Positions 22,254-34,483 of a stretch of DNA of 64,000 nt are shown here, piece by piece. The DNA is taken from contig OZ218951.1 of the NCBI GenBank assembly GCA_965112735.1, positions 5,828,001-5,892,000 on the forward strand, in the 5' to 3' direction. The stretch's first letter is position 1. Each line of letters opens with the position of its first letter. Position numbers and translations under genes: made by a program. The notes under the pieces were generated by a model. It ran no database searches. It saw only the letters and a list, made by a program, of their open reading frames with translations, and was not told the DNA's origin. The DNA is from Phaeosaccion multiseriatum (taxonomy: Eukaryota > Ochrophyta, other classes).

Positions 22254-23503
22254 TGTCATGTTTGAGACAGCGGTCACAAGACAGCATTGAGAAGACAGCA
22301 GCCAGGATCAGGTTTCAAGCAGCAGGCAGCAAGCCACGCCAGGGAGGAGGAGAAGGAAGACCAGCCTGCAGTTTGTGGGGCACGAGGATTGGCGCATCAT
22401 GGTGGCGCTGCCGTCTGTCCTCCATGAGCTCGACCCTCCGCTACGGAATGCCGTTGGGCGCTCGTCTCGCAGAGGGCGGCCCCATCATGACCATCAACGA
22501 ACGGCCCAACAGGGCAACAACCAAAGCCTGTCGCTACGGTAGTGACTGTCTCGAGTCACCGTAGCAGATGGTGCTGAGCATAGGAGCGCAGGCACTGCGG
22601 GAGCATGGGAGGGACCGCCGTGTCGCAGTGAGCGTCACCGGGACAGACGGGCTCCAGTGTGTGAACAGCACGCCTCAGGCTGGGAAGGAGGTGCTGACGA
22701 AGGCATACCATGCGGACAGGTGGTTGGCCAGCAGCTTCGGCATGGACTACTCTTAAGTGACGCGTGGGCCCTTCCTGCCCTTCCCGCCTGCTGGAGCCGA
22801 CCCTGGAAGCCTGCCTCAGGTTTGGGGTGGTGAGGGAGGCACCACGAATGCTCTGACGGGAGAACGACAGGGCTCATGAAGCAACCTTCAACCTTCGAGT
22901 GGTGCCGGGCAGACAGACTCAACTTGGGCATCCGATGGGAGCATCTCTTGTCGGCCGAGTTACATAAGTTACATATATTCCGCTCACTACAGCGAAGAGG
23001 TGTCCCGAGCCTCCAGAATGCGCTGTCCTTTGTCAGAGCATGTCCCACCGCCCGCCGTCCTTGGCGGTCCGTCCCACTTGGGCAATGGTCAATCAAGAGG
23101 GAGGGGTTATGTGAGCAGAGAGAGAACAAGAGCAGCTAGGGGATCAGGACGAGATTTCGCTGCTCCTAACCACACCCCCTTCTCATCCTTTCGCTCTGTC
23201 TCCCTCCCCTCTCTGCACCCTCATCCCTCCACTATGAAACCACAAGCAGACAGAGGCGCGATCAGTGTGAGCGACAAGGGGAGCAGGCAGGCAGAAAAAG
23301 AGCGGGTGTGGGACAATCGAGAGACAGGGAGGGGCAGGCAGAGGAAGTTGCAGCGTTGGATAACAGTTTGTGTCTCAATGTGAGGGTGGTGTTAAGAAAC
23401 ACCAGTTTGGTTGTGTTGTGTCGTCGACGCGAGAAGAAGCAGGCTCCCCCGGTGCTCTCTCGAGCAGTGGACGAGGGCCGTGCTGCAAAGAGCAAAGGCT
23501 GCT
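22254..23503. other. Intergenic, RABGGTB to H2A
   Basis: About 1.25 kb with no recognised gene. It contains a hairpin near 22531-22564 (GCTACGGTagTGACT against AGTCACCGTAGC) and one protein-like small frame, listed separately. Confidence 0.45.
22568..22756 (+). CDS. Small hypothetical frame
   Basis: A 62-residue frame starting MVLSIGAQALREHGRD and ending WLASSFGMDYS. Its composition is balanced rather than low complexity, unlike most spurious frames in this window. I do not recognise it. It could be a terminal exon or a relic. A short hairpin lies just upstream. There is no neighbour support. Confidence 0.2.
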   Translation: MVLSIGAQALREHGRDRRVAVSVTGTDGLQCVNSTPQAGKEVLTKAYHADRWLASSFGMDYS

Positions 23504-23884
23504 TTACTTCTTGGCAGACTTGGTCTTCTTGGGCAGAAGCACAGCGTGGATGTTGGGCAGCACACCGCCGGAGGCGATGGTGACCTGGCCCAACAGCTTG
23601 TTGAGCTCCTCATCGTTCCTCACGGCCAGCTGGATGTGGCGGGGAATGATGCGGCTCTTCTTGTTGTCCCTGGCGGCGTTGCCGGCCAGCTCCAGGATCT
23701 CGGCGCACAGGTACTCGAGCACGGCGGCCATGTACACGGGTGCTCCGGCTCCGGTGCGCTGGGCGTAGCGCCCGACCTTGAGGTACCGGCCCATACGCGC
23801 CACGGGGAACTGCAGGCCCGCCTTGGCACTGCTGCTCGTAGACTTCTTCCCATCTCCTCGACCTCCCTTTCCCTTTCCAGACAT
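23504..23884 (-). CDS. H2A: Histone H2A
   Basis: Core nucleosome histone, 126 residues, intronless. The sequence runs from [15 protein letters not shown] through the H2A signature [15 protein letters not shown], the acidic-patch region [38 protein letters not shown] and [15 protein letters not shown]. There is no SQ(E/D) tail, so this is canonical H2A rather than H2A.X, and it lacks H2A.Z-specific changes. It is divergently paired with H2B across 279 bp, the classic arrangement for coordinated S-phase expression. RMGRYLK replaces the usual RIHR(L/H)LK. Confidence 0.98.
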   Translation of the reverse strand: MSGKGKGGRGDGKKSTSSSAKAGLQFPVARMGRYLKVGRYAQRTGAGAPVYMAAVLEYLCAEILELAGNAARDNKKSRIIPRHIQLAVRNDEELNKLLGQVTIASGGVLPNIHAVLLPKKTKSAKK

Positions 23885-24163
23885 GGTGGCAGTACTCTTG
23901 CTTTAAGCGAAGCAAAGGTGTTTGTGTGAGGGCCCCTGCAGCCGAGCGCGAAAATCCCATTCCCCCTTCGCCCGTCCCCCCCTGGGGCCATTTCCGCGAG
24001 CCGCGCGCCGCCGTTACTTTCGGCCTGTGAATTCGCGCGTATTACGACCCGGAAGTGTTTTTGGCGCGTGTCTCGACATTCCTGTGATGGGGCTGTGAGA
24101 TGCTCGACTGCTGTCACAACACCACCCCCTCTCCTTCCCTCCAGAAGAAGCACTCTCTCCACC
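23885..24163. promoter_or_regulatory. Bidirectional H2A/H2B promoter with E2F-like sites
   Basis: This 279 bp divergent spacer contains two matches to the E2F/DP consensus TTTSSCGC: TTTGGCGC at 24060-24067, and the reverse-oriented GCGCGAAAA at 23946-23954. Further CGCG-rich phrases lie between them (GAATTCGCGCG, TTTCCGCGAG). E2F control of replication-dependent histone genes is well known, so shared G1/S activation is a reasonable inference. Confidence 0.6.
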
Positions 24164-24776
24164 ATGGCTAAGACTCCCGCAAAGAAGAGCGCCAAGACCC
24201 CCAAGAAGGCTGGGGACGGCAAGAAGAAGAGGTCCAAGAGGACTGAGAGCTACAGGTGCGGGAAGGAGAGCAGGCGGGAAAGCGGGGCTGCTTGAGAGCC
24301 GGAGGGACGGGGGGGAGAGGAAGGGGGGGCGGCTACTGCCTATACCTAGACAGGCTCCCCCTCTGAGGAGGAGAAAGGGGGGGCGGGGCGGCTACTGCCT
24401 ACCTAGACGGGCTCCCTCTCTGAGGAGGGAGAAGCACTTGCTCGAACAGCACCACACCAACGCCCTCCCCTCTCCCCCCCCTCCCCCACCCCACCCCCAC
24501 ACAACACCTGACAGCTCCTACATCTACAAGGTGCTCAAGCAGGTGCACCCCGACACCGGAATCTCCAAGAGGGGCATGTCCATCATGAACTCCTTCATCA
24601 ACGACGTGTTCGAGCGCATCGCCTCCGAGGCCGGCAAGCTCACCCGCTACAACAAGAAGTCCACCCTTTCCTCTAGGGAGATCCAGACCGCCGTCCGCCT
24701 CATGCTCCCCGGTGAGCTGGCCAAGCACGCCGTGTCGGAGGGCACCAAGGCCGTCACCAAGTTCACCAGCACTTAA
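24164..24776 (+). CDS. H2B: Histone H2B (one intron)
   Basis: Core nucleosome histone, 117 residues from exons 24164-24255 and 24515-24776 joined in phase 2. The Lys-rich tail [20 protein letters not shown] leads to [20 protein letters not shown], then [40 protein letters not shown] and [18 protein letters not shown]. The C-terminal KAVTKFTS contains the conserved lysine that is ubiquitinated in other eukaryotes. An intron in a core histone gene implies an ordinary spliced, polyadenylated mRNA, and I see no metazoan-type 3' stem-loop after the stop. It is divergent from H2A. Confidence 0.98.
24322..24436. repeat. Tandem duplication in the H2B intron
   Basis: Two copies of a roughly 55-60 bp unit containing GGCGGCTACTGCCTA, CCTAGAC(A/G)GGCTCCC and CTCTGAGGAGG. 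They differ by small indels. Confidence 0.85.
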
Positions 24777-25502
24777 GGAGCCTGGCATTTTTGGTCTCGT
24801 CGGCGGCCCACTGCCGCACGCACGACGACAACAACCAACACACTGGTGTTTTTAAACACCACCCTTGATCACTGAGACAGTATGCAATGCACCAGCTTCC
24901 TGTGTCTGCCACCCCTTCTCATCTGCGCCCCTCCCCGCAGTCTGCTTGTGGCTCTCCCGCTAACCCACGCCCCTTCTCCGCACGCACGGATGGCAGCCCT
25001 TCGCTCCTTACCCACACCCCCTCTCGCCACTCTGTGCCGTGTCGCCTCCTTCACGTACACACACCCTCGCCGCTGTGCCTGTCCTGTCCCTGTCGATCGG
25101 TAGACAGACAGACAAGGCACAGGACAGGGCGGGAGTGGGCCTTTTGCTCGCTCGCTGATGGGAAGGCGAAGCTGGTGGGGCAAGGAGAAGGGGAGGAGTT
25201 GCGAAGCTCACAGAGAGACAGCGACCGATCGACAGACTTCAGCCAGGGTGTGTATCAGCATCGTGGGACATGGCTGTTTCTTTAGAAGGTTAAAGCAAGG
25301 AGGGGTTATCTTTTTTGGCTGCAGCAGCATGCTTTCTGGTATTATGCGTGGTGAAATGCCTCGTCACGAGTGGTGTTTGCCTGTCTTGCAGGCTCTCAGG
25401 CGCAGGGCTTCTCTCTCCTTCATCTCGTTCCTCAGAAGATGCCTGCGGGGCAATTGGGGGCGCGTGAAGCAAAGGGTAGGCGGATAGGGATCAGAGCCAT
25501 TA
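24777..25502. other. Convergent intergenic region
   Basis: It lies between H2B (+) and the IQ-motif gene (-). No gene is supported. It includes a GTCGATCGGTAGACAGACAG phrase and a partial inverted match near 25225, and otherwise shows nothing notable. Confidence 0.5.
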
Positions 25503-26531
25503 TCAACGCACACCCTCCCCTCGCATGTCCCACTGCCCTACTCGCCTGTGGTACGGGGCCTCGACCTTGCGTGCCGTGTCCCTGAGCAGACGGCCCCTCT
25601 CCGCCTCCACGAGCACGCCTTTGCCGCGGATGCTCCGACCCAGACCTGTGGTATCGAGCATAGAGCATAGAGGCGTATGGGCATGAGCAGACAGACAGCA
25701 AGGCTATAAAGGCACACGACAAGGTGCCTTGGACTCTACGGTACAGGAGTACAGGGATAGCCAACCGGTTAGGAGGGAGATAAAAGGGGCCTTCGCTCCG
25801 TGGGGACGAATCCCTCTCTCTCTCTCTCTCTCTCTCCCCCTCTCTCTCTCTGTGTGTTTGTCTCTCCCTCTCCTCTCACCGCGAAGGTATTGACGGTCGA
25901 GCACCAGCACCTTGCGTCTGTTTCGAGCAAGCTCCGTGGGGGCCATGGGTATCGCATGGGTCAGGGCCAGTCCGCCCAGGAGCAGTTCCATCACCTCGCG
26001 ATGCATGAAGGGCCGGAGGTGGTCACGCTTGTTCTGCTCTCAGTAAGCGGCAGGCCGGCAGGATTGGAGGCAGGTAGGCAGGCAGGCAGGCAGGCATGCA
26101 GAGGGGGGAGTGGGGGAGTGGGCGGGGTGAGGTGGGCCAGAGGGAAGAATGAATAATCCCCGCTTCTCTTCTCTGGCTGGCTTCCCGTGGCTTCCACTGC
26201 TGCATGCCCCTGGCTGGCCCGCTGGCCCTCACCTGATTGCGACTGTTGTACTCCTTCATGGCCTCGAGCGCCTCGCTCTCGTACACGTATCCCTCGTACT
26301 TTTGACAGGCGCGAGGGTCGGCCCCCACGAACTTGAAGCTCAGCCCGCAGCGCTTACAGGTCATCATCAGAGCCACCTGGGGGGGGGAGGGGAGCGATGG
26401 CAGTGGATGCCAGCGGATGGAGGGCGAGGCAGACGAAGAAACGTCAGCGCCACCTTTGCCTTTGCCCCGACCATGGCGCCCCCGCCAGAGGGCCAGAGGG
26501 GCGAGCGAGACAAGAGGAGCGTTGGTTCTCG

Positions 26532-26571
<40 letters not shown>

Positions 26572-27861
26572 GGTCATGTACTGAGCGTCTTGCTCCTCCC
26601 TCGCGAGGCGTGCGAGCGCTCCTCCCGGCGGCATGCACACTACCCTGCCCATTGACCACCATCCCCTCCCTGCCCATTGACCACCATCCTCTGCCATCCA
26701 TCCCCTCCCTGCCATCCCCTGCCATCCATCCCCCCACTCACCCCAGACACCACCATCCCCTCTCTGCGCATTGTAACGACCCTGGGTCCATGCAGCCGTG
26801 TCCTCTCCGCCTCCTCCCTGGCCTTCCTCGCCTTCCAGAGCAGGAACCCCCTCTGCACCACTCGGGATGCCACCATGAGCTGCCGCAGACGCTTGCGCCA
26901 GATCCAGCCCTTCACCCAGCCCTACACAAGTAAGTCAAGAAGGAAAGGAAGAAGGAAGGAAGGAAGGAAGGAAGGAAGAAGGGAGGGAGGGAGGAAGGAA
27001 GGAAGGAAGGGAGGGAGGGAAGAACGGAATGAAGCAAACAAGTAAGAATGCAAGCAAAGAAAGAGGTGACGAAGCAAGTCAATCGATGGTATCCGTGAGT
27101 CAGTGACGGGAGTGTCAAGGCCCGCGGCAGAGGGCAGGAGGGCAGCGGACCGGCGCAGCACAGGACGCCTTACCACGCGCACCGCACCGCACCGCATCGA
27201 ACCGAACAGTACCGAACCGCACCCATCGCCCTCCTCCCTCCTCCCTCCTTGCCCTCCTCCCTCCTTCCTCCTCCCTCCTCCCTCCTCCCTCCTCCCTCCT
27301 CCCTCCTCCCTCCTCCCTCCTCCCTCCTTCCTCTCCCTCTTTCCTCCTGCCTCCTTGCTCCTTGGTCCTTCCTCCTTCCTCCTTGCTCCTTGCTCCTTCC
27401 TCCTCACTCCTTAGTCTCTACTCCGTACCTGTATTCGCATGGCAGCCCCCCCCTCCCTGTCCCTGCGCTCCTGCAGCCTCCCCCTGGTGCGCTCGAGCTT
27501 TTTCTTCTGAGCCGCGAAGCAGCGTATCTGGTGCCTGAGGCGCTTCCATCGGGTAGACGCGTCGAAGCTATTGTACGCCCTTTGGAGCCGCCGAGCCGCC
27601 TTCGGAGAGAGCAGAAGGAGTAGGAGGAGCAGGGGAGGAGAAGAAGGGCCCAGCCGAAGAGGAGGAGGATTAGGGGAGGGGGAGGGGGAAGGGGGGTGGG
27701 GGTCAGCAGGCATATACGAGAGCAGGATGGCGACAATCAACGATGACGGACGGGGAGAGAAGAGCGGCGGCGAAAGACGGGCCACGCCACACTCGGGGCG
27801 GAGAAGAGATGCACGTAATATCACGTAAGGGGATGGAAAACGCTCGCGCACACACACACGC

Positions 27862-27897
<36 letters not shown>

Positions 27898-30160
27898 CTC
27901 GTCTCGCTCCTGATATCTCGCTTTCTCCGTCCGAAGGCGCTGCAACGACGGACACGCCACCGCGTAGACCCGGGGGGGCGGCTGCCAATCCTCTTCCTGT
28001 TCGGGGTCGTGCTGCTGCTCCTGCTGCTGATGCTCTTGCTGCTGCTGCTGCTGCTCTGGCTCATCAGAGGGAGAAGAGGAGAGGATGGCAGAGGGGCGAT
28101 CCAAGGAGGAGGAAGCCAGAGAGGACGACAGAGTCTCCAGAGACGACAACTCTCCGCCTCCCTCCCCTCCTCCTCCTCCTCCTCCTCCTCCTCCCCCACC
28201 ACCTCGTATTCCTCCCCCTCCCCCTGCTACTGCTGATGCTACTACTGCCGACCCTGACCCTGACCCTGACCCTGAGCCAGAGCCCCAGCTTGAGTCTGAG
28301 CCTGGGCCCGGGCCTGCCCTTGGTCTTGACCCTGACCCTGAGCCTGAGCCCGAGGGCCTTGGGGCGGTGGGCAGGGGCAGCACGGTGAGCAGGGGCAGCA
28401 GGAACTCGGCAGCGAGGTCGAGGGGCGTCAGGGCCTCCACGAGCTGCTGGGGCCGCCCCTCTCTCAGCAGGGCCGCAGCCGCCTGGACAGACAGTTCTGG
28501 GCAGATAGGGACGGAGGGAGGGGAGGTAAGATGGGCGGTGTGTTCGTGCGCGTGTTTGTGTTTGTGTGTGTGTGTGGGTGTGAGAAATAGCGTCACAAGA
28601 GAATTGGAGGGGGGCGAGTCCGAAGAGCAAAAAGACCCGAGCGAGAGAGAAGGGCGGTCCTTCTGACATATGAGAGAGGAGAGAGAGCAAGGTGAGAGAG
28701 CGAGGAAGAGAGGAGGCGAGATACTCGACACCTCGACATTGGCTGTCGATGTATACAGAGCACCTCGACATTGGCTGTCGATCTATACAGAGCGCCGCTG
28801 TGCCTTCCTTACCATCTACTTCGTCCTCGTGCACGATGAGAGTGACGTCAGAGGCGAACAGAGCGGCGTCAGAGGGGTCAGGACCTCCCCCCGGGGTGGA
28901 GGTGTCGTTCGCCGGGGTGGAGATGGTCACCACGTGGCCCCTGAGCAGCAGCTTACCACCCTGCGCGCACACCTCAAGGCGCACATTAAGGCACACCTTC
29001 ACTGCCTTACTGAGGCTGCCGCTGCCGCCGGCAGGATTGCCGTGCTCTGCTCCCTCCCTGCTCGCGCTGCTGTCGTGCTGCTGTATCACCAACTGCTGCT
29101 GCTGCGAGGGTTGGCGTCCGCGGCCGCCACCACCCAGTGAGGAGGAGGAGGGTTTACCAGTCAAGGAGTGCCTCGGCACGAAGAACTTTCTCGTCTTGGT
29201 CTGCAGCACCCGCGGAATGTTCCGGCACAGAGCGGTGAACGAGCGCGAGCATACGGCCACGATGCCGAAGGGACCTGCTTCATCAAGCAGCCGGGCTCTG
29301 GGAAGGAGGGCACCAGATGGGGAGGGAGGGAAGGCAGCCGATGGGGTTGAGGTGGGGGGGGAAGAGGAGGTGCTTAGAGCAAGAAAAGGCCAGCCAGGGG
29401 GGGAAGACCCAGGAGCGAGCAGCACGCAAAGGAAGGAGGAAGAAACTGCTGCACACCACGACCGTAGAGGAGCAGAAGTATCCAAAGGATAGGGGAACGA
29501 GTAGAGGAGTAGGAGGAAAAAATCTCACTGACTTACTTGTTGAAGAGCGTCTCTGCCTTGCTGTAGGCCCTCCTTGTGTCCTTGAGGCGGAGGTCCTTGT
29601 CGAAGTTTCCGTAGGCCGTGTGGTACGCCACCGCCAGCTGTGAATATCCCCTCGGCAGCTGCGGGTACAGCCGCAGGGCGGTGCGGTAGTAGTTCAGCCA
29701 GGGCTCGTAAGCGGTCCTGTGTGTGCGCGCGCGTGTGTGTGTGTGCGCGCGTGCGTGTATGTGTGGGTGGGAGGAGGACGAATGTCAGAGAAGGAAAGAA
29801 TGCAGGGGGGAATAAATACAGAACAAACCGAGCAGATGGAAGACAAAAAGAGAAGGGCAGAAGCGGCACAGAAGACATAGTCCTCCACACCTGAATACAC
29901 GCACGCACACACACACGCACACACACACACAGACACACGCTAACCTTCACCCACCTTCCCGGATCCAGCCTCCACGCGAGGATAGAGAGTCTGTAGGCCT
30001 CCTCCAGTAAGCCCGGCATGCGCTGCCCCCATGTGCCCACGCTGGTCCACATGGCCTGACAGAGACGAGTCAAGAGGCAGAGTCACAAGTGTCAAGCGGA
30101 ATGGAAAGGAGAAGAAAGCTCGAGAAAGATTCGAGAAGGGGAGGACTGGTGAGAATGTAC

Positions 30161-30191
<31 letters not shown>

Positions 30192-31660
30192 CGTGCGGCG
30201 GTGTAGGTGTATCGTACATCCCTGCGTGCGTGTGTCTTGTACCCCCCCCCTCCTTCTTACCTGCAGAGTCACCGCCAGTCCCAGTGCCATGGCTGCGCTG
30301 TGCGGGTACAAGCGAAGGCCGCACAGGAAGATGCGCCTGGCGCAGGAGTGAGCGCTGAGGCCGCACAGCAGTACGTGACCGGCGTGGAGCAGGGCCCACT
30401 CTGACGGACCCCCAACACTTTCAGAGGGGCCGCCAACACCTTCGCCTTGACGGACACGCCGCCGCGGAAACTGGCACGAGGGGAAGGGTTGAACTGCGTG
30501 TTGGTCGGGAGTGGCAGCTGAGTAGTCAGCAGTCGCTATCTCTTCCTCTGCCTCTGCTGCTCCGCTGAGTCCACGCGCACCCTCGCCTCTCCTCCCCTGC
30601 TCCGAGGAAGGTACAGCAGTTGGTGACACACCAGCAGGAGGAGGAGGGGTCGGCTGCTCCTCCTGCTCTTCCTGCTGTATTACCAACTTGTGCTGATGCT
30701 CCTGCTCCTGCCGTGGCTCTCCTGCTTCGACGGATGCGTCGAGCGCTGCTTGCATCCGCTCCAGCATACCACCAATGCTGCTGCTGCTACTGCTAACTTC
30801 GCTGCTACTGCTGCTGCTGCTGCTGGCTTCGCTTCTGCTGCTGCACAAGCCCGTCTGTGCAGATGGCGACGGCCCCTCGGCTGCTGCCGCACCTCTACCT
30901 CCACCGCCCGCCCCCGCCGAGTGGCTCTCCTCCTCCCCCTCCTTGCCCTGTGCTCGTGCTCCTCGGCCTGTCTGCTGGTCCCGCCGTCCCGACACCTCGA
31001 AGGGCCTATTAGGGTTAGCGTTAGGGTTAGGCCTCTCTGAGGGCCTTGCTCCAAGTGTGACTCTGCTGCTCTCCCGGTGGGCAGGCTGGAAAGGGGGGGG
31101 CGCCGGGAAACCCCCCGCTTCCTCCTCCTCTGGAGCCTCAGGCAAAAGGCGCTGCGGTATGTCGAGCTCTCTACATGGGGTGTCGAGGTCAATGTCTCTC
31201 TCAACCCCCGGGAAGAGCTCGTTTAGTAACGACCTCTCCTTGACATGATACTCACAGAGGCGGCGCATCAGGGCCTCCTCCTGCACATTGTCAGCGCGGA
31301 GGTGCTGCGGTCGAAGCATATATGGGGCATCCAGGCAGGGGTGGTTGGAGGAATATGGGGATGAGAGTTTGATCGTGTGTCTCACCCTCACCTTAACCCA
31401 CACTCGCTGACCCTTCCCCTCACCTTGACACCCCGCCTGGCGATGGCGCCCCTCCACACTGCCTGCATCCTCGTAGCGCCTCTGTTCCGGCGCCGAATGA
31501 TCAACATGGCCATCCAGGCACGCGCCAGACGCACTGGGGAAGGAGGGAAGGCAGGCGAGAGAGAGGAGAGAGAGAGGGGGGGGAGAGGAGAGAGACGGAG
31601 AGAGGGAGAGAGAGAGGGAGGGAGAGTGGGAGAGAGAGAGAGGGAGAGAGAGAGGGAGGG

Positions 31661-31691
<31 letters not shown>

Positions 31692-32206
31692 GGGAGGGAG
31701 AGAGAAAGAGAGCGTGCGCGCGCAGAGCAGAGTAGAGCCACGCAGCCACGTTCAGTCACGGCCGCTCGGTGTGAGTGGTTGGAATCACTCGGTTCTGCGG
31801 CTGGGGTCAGGTCGCTCTCGTCCCGGATTCAGCTTGAATACACGCACGCACGCACCGCAAGCAAATTGATTATTGATTCCATACTCCCTCCCCATCCACT
31901 ACCATCCCTCACCTTTGTAGTTCCTCTGCAGACAGGTGGCTGCCCTGTTGTACCTGTCCACCCTCTCGCGCCGCGCCTTGCACCGGGCCGTGAAGCCGTG
32001 GTACAGCGCTTGCAACCTGCAGTACACAGATGGCCACAGATGGGATGGCAGGGTATAGGCATAGGCACGGTTAGCAGCTGTTGGTGATACAGGAGGGGGT
32101 GATGTTACTACTTGAGCAACTTTCTCATTCCCCTGCGCTCCACTCCACTCCACAATCTTCCATGCAAAGGGAGCGAGAAACAGTAGGAACAGGAGCTCAA
32201 CGACGC

Positions 32207-32285
<79 letters not shown>

Positions 32286-34343
32286 CGCTCAGACTCACCT
32301 CTCCGCGGCTTTGAATCTGACGTGTGCTGCCCTCCTCGCCGCCCTCCTCCTCCCCATGCCGCCCCTGCACACGCGCTGAATGTGGCCGGCGGCCATGTGA
32401 TGCCCCATCCCTCCCCATGTCCAGAAGTCCCTCCGGGCAGCGTAGCCCCGCCACGCCCTTTGCACCTCCACGGCTGCCTTCTCGGCCTCCCAGTCTGCAC
32501 GCACACACACACATACATGCACACACGCACGCACACACACACACATACATGCGCACACACACACACATACGCATACACACGCACGCAAACATGCACGCAC
32601 GCACACACACACACACAGGCGGGCGATGGGCGAAGGGGTTAGAGGAAAGGGGCTGTCTTTACTGAAGCCCTGCTTGTGTGTGCGTATGCACACCATGCAC
32701 AGGCCATGCGTTTGTGCGTGTTGATATGGCACACACTCACTCACTTTGGGCTATGCGCTGCGGGACAGCGGGGCGGTACAGCCCCTGAGTCTGAGCTGCT
32801 CTGTGAAGTGTGGCCTTGTTCCCAAGCCGGTCTGAGTCGTCATCTACTTGCGGCTCGCAGTTCGCTCCACCCCGGGGGAGAATACCTGAGAGGGGATCGA
32901 TGGAACCCAGGGGGGCAGTTTCCCGGAGAGGGGCTCCTCTGCACGCCGCGATGACGTCATCAGGTCTCCAGGGGACGACGAAGGTACGTTGTTGAGACAC
33001 TCCGAAGCGGACCTGATGATGAAGGGGGAGGCGGGAGGGAGCGGAGCACTCAGTCATATGGCGGGAGGTGGACGGTGCTGGGGAGGGGAGCACACAAAAA
33101 CACGCACACACACGCACACACACATGCACACGCGCGCGCACACACACACACACATACACACACATATACACACATACACACACCACACACACTCCCACAC
33201 ACACACACACGGACACGGACACGAACCTTTGAGGCTCCGTAGGCGAAGAGGCCCGACTTGTGCACTACATAACCGTCACGCTTGATAACCGTCCCTGAGG
33301 GGAAGAGGGAGGGACAGAGAGAGAGAGGGAGGGGGAGTGAGAGGGAATGAGAGAGAGGGAGGCACGGAGGGAGAGAGAGAGAGAGAGTACTAGCAGCATA
33401 TGCGGATGGTATTGGTTGAGGAGGGTGCGCTGGAGAAGAAGGGCGGCACCAGCGAAAGGCCTGAGGAGGCAGCGCTGTTCAGCTTGCGTTCCTTCCAAGC
33501 GCGCAGCGAACCGAATGAAGGAAGGCAACCCACAGACGAGGAATTCAGCTCAACCTTACATACCCGTTTTGGTGAATGTGTCTGTACCCGTCACACCAAG
33601 CCGGACCATGTCCTCGGGGCCTCCCCCCTTGGCCACCTTCATAGGGATGTCCTCCTCTCTCCTCGTCCTCTTGAGCGTCGCAGCCAAGCTCTTGGTCCGA
33701 TTGAGAGGGCTCAGCGGACTGGTCTTGAAGAGCCTGAGCTCAGAGGACGAGCCCCCGTGGATTCTCTCTACCTTGATGCCAGTTCCTGCCTGCATGTGTG
33801 TGCGCTGTCCTGCTGCGAGGGCCCTGTGGGTCTCCCCATCGGGGTCGTCGAAGAACGGGACGGTTGCGGCGAGGGCATCACTGCTGCTGCTGCTGCTGCT
33901 GGTGGTGTTGATCGAGCTATGGCTACTCCCCAAGTAGTGTAGATGACACGTGTGCATAGGGTACATTGTGCAAGGGCGTGTGATTACGTGAGGAGGAGGC
34001 TGTGTTGGGCAAGAATAAATTAAACCGACCTTCGTGTTACGGTGAGGGGAAGCAGGCCACCCCGCCCTTCTTCGAGCGGCCGCTTGCGTGATCTTTCGCT
34101 CCTTGAAACTCCCCTGCCAATGCTGCTACTGCTGATGCCGGCGCCGTATCCCTTCTTGTCGCCCATACTTGTACCACCCTGCACAGCCTTAGTCCTCTCA
34201 AGGCGCTCCCTCTGCCCTATGACCAGGCCTCCGGCTACGGTACAACTCAGGTGTGGTGGGAAGGAGAAAGAGGGTGTTCCTCCGGTTGCTGTGGCTGTTG
34301 CCGTTGCTACTGGCTCCTCTACATCCCGTCCAGGAAAGAACAT
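25503..34343 (-). CDS. Large IQ-motif protein with TPR-like region
   Basis: A 17-exon gene whose phases all match, giving about 1539 residues. Exons: 34343-34030, 33922-33564, 33294-33227, 33012-32745, 32494-32299, 32016-31913, 31533-31424, 31304-30261, 30055-29955, 29716-29537, 29297-28813, 28496-27898, 27599-27429, 26921-26742, 26376-26233, 26033-25880 and 25645-25503. IQ motifs (calmodulin or light-chain binding): [73 protein letters not shown] and [23 protein letters not shown]-like stretch includes [20 protein letters not shown] and [21 protein letters not shown] late exon holds [18 protein letters not shown], a possible zinc-binding segment, followed by [21 protein letters not shown] cytoskeletal or flagellar role is possible but not shown. 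The exon 1/2 junction (GTCGGT donor) and exon 14 donor are the weakest calls. Confidence 0.72.
26527..26572. repeat. (GT)n microsatellite
   Basis: An uninterrupted GT run in an intron of the IQ-motif gene. Confidence 0.9.
26936..27022. repeat. (GGAA)n / (GGGA)n array
   Basis: A purine-rich array directly upstream (in transcript sense) of the 3' splice site of the exon at 26742-26921. It acts as a long polypyrimidine tract on the minus strand. Confidence 0.88.
27228..27335. repeat. (CTCCTCC)n array in an intron
   Basis: About 14 copies of a 7-bp unit, CTCCCTC/CTCCTCC, in an intron of the IQ-motif gene. Confidence 0.88.
27850..27896. repeat. (CA)n at a splice donor
   Basis: A CA run that abuts the GTCTGTG donor of the exon 27898-28496 of the IQ-motif gene. 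Confidence 0.85.
31550..31712. repeat. (GA)n tract
   Basis: About 160 bp of GAGAGAGG purine repeats, serving as the pyrimidine tract before the 3' splice site of exon 31424-31533 on the minus strand. Confidence 0.9.
32205..32283. repeat. (CA)n microsatellite, about 78 bp
   Basis: A near-perfect CA run in an intron of the IQ-motif gene, next to the exon 32299-32494. Two further CA-rich arrays occupy neighbouring introns at about 32500-32622 and 33095-33212. Confidence 0.92.
32500..32622. repeat. CA-rich array (CACA/CATACATGCA)
   Basis: An interrupted CA array in the intron between exons 32299-32494 and 32745-33012 of the IQ-motif gene. Confidence 0.88.
33095..33212. repeat. CA-rich array
   Basis: An interrupted CA array in the intron between exons 32745-33012 and 33227-33294 of the IQ-motif gene. 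Confidence 0.88.
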
Positions 34344-34483
34344 CGTGAGTGCGTTTCTCCGACGGCGCTTCTCGTCGTCGCCATTTGACCCGTAACGTCT
34401 CCCTTGGCGACAACTGTATCATCAACCCTTTAACTTCACTTCGCAGTCCAATCCAGTCCTATCCAAAAACCCCTCCCCTCTCC
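34344..34483. promoter_or_regulatory. Compact divergent promoter region
   Basis: Only 140 bp separate the start codons of the IQ-motif gene (-) and FNIP protein 2 (+). Both promoters must overlap here or extend into coding sequence, unless upstream untranslated exons exist. Confidence 0.4.

Noticed and set aside
32205-33212. CA arrays read as His/Thr- or Cys/Val-rich proteins
   Set aside because: They are simple repeats in introns of the IQ-motif gene; the flanking exons join in correct phase without them.
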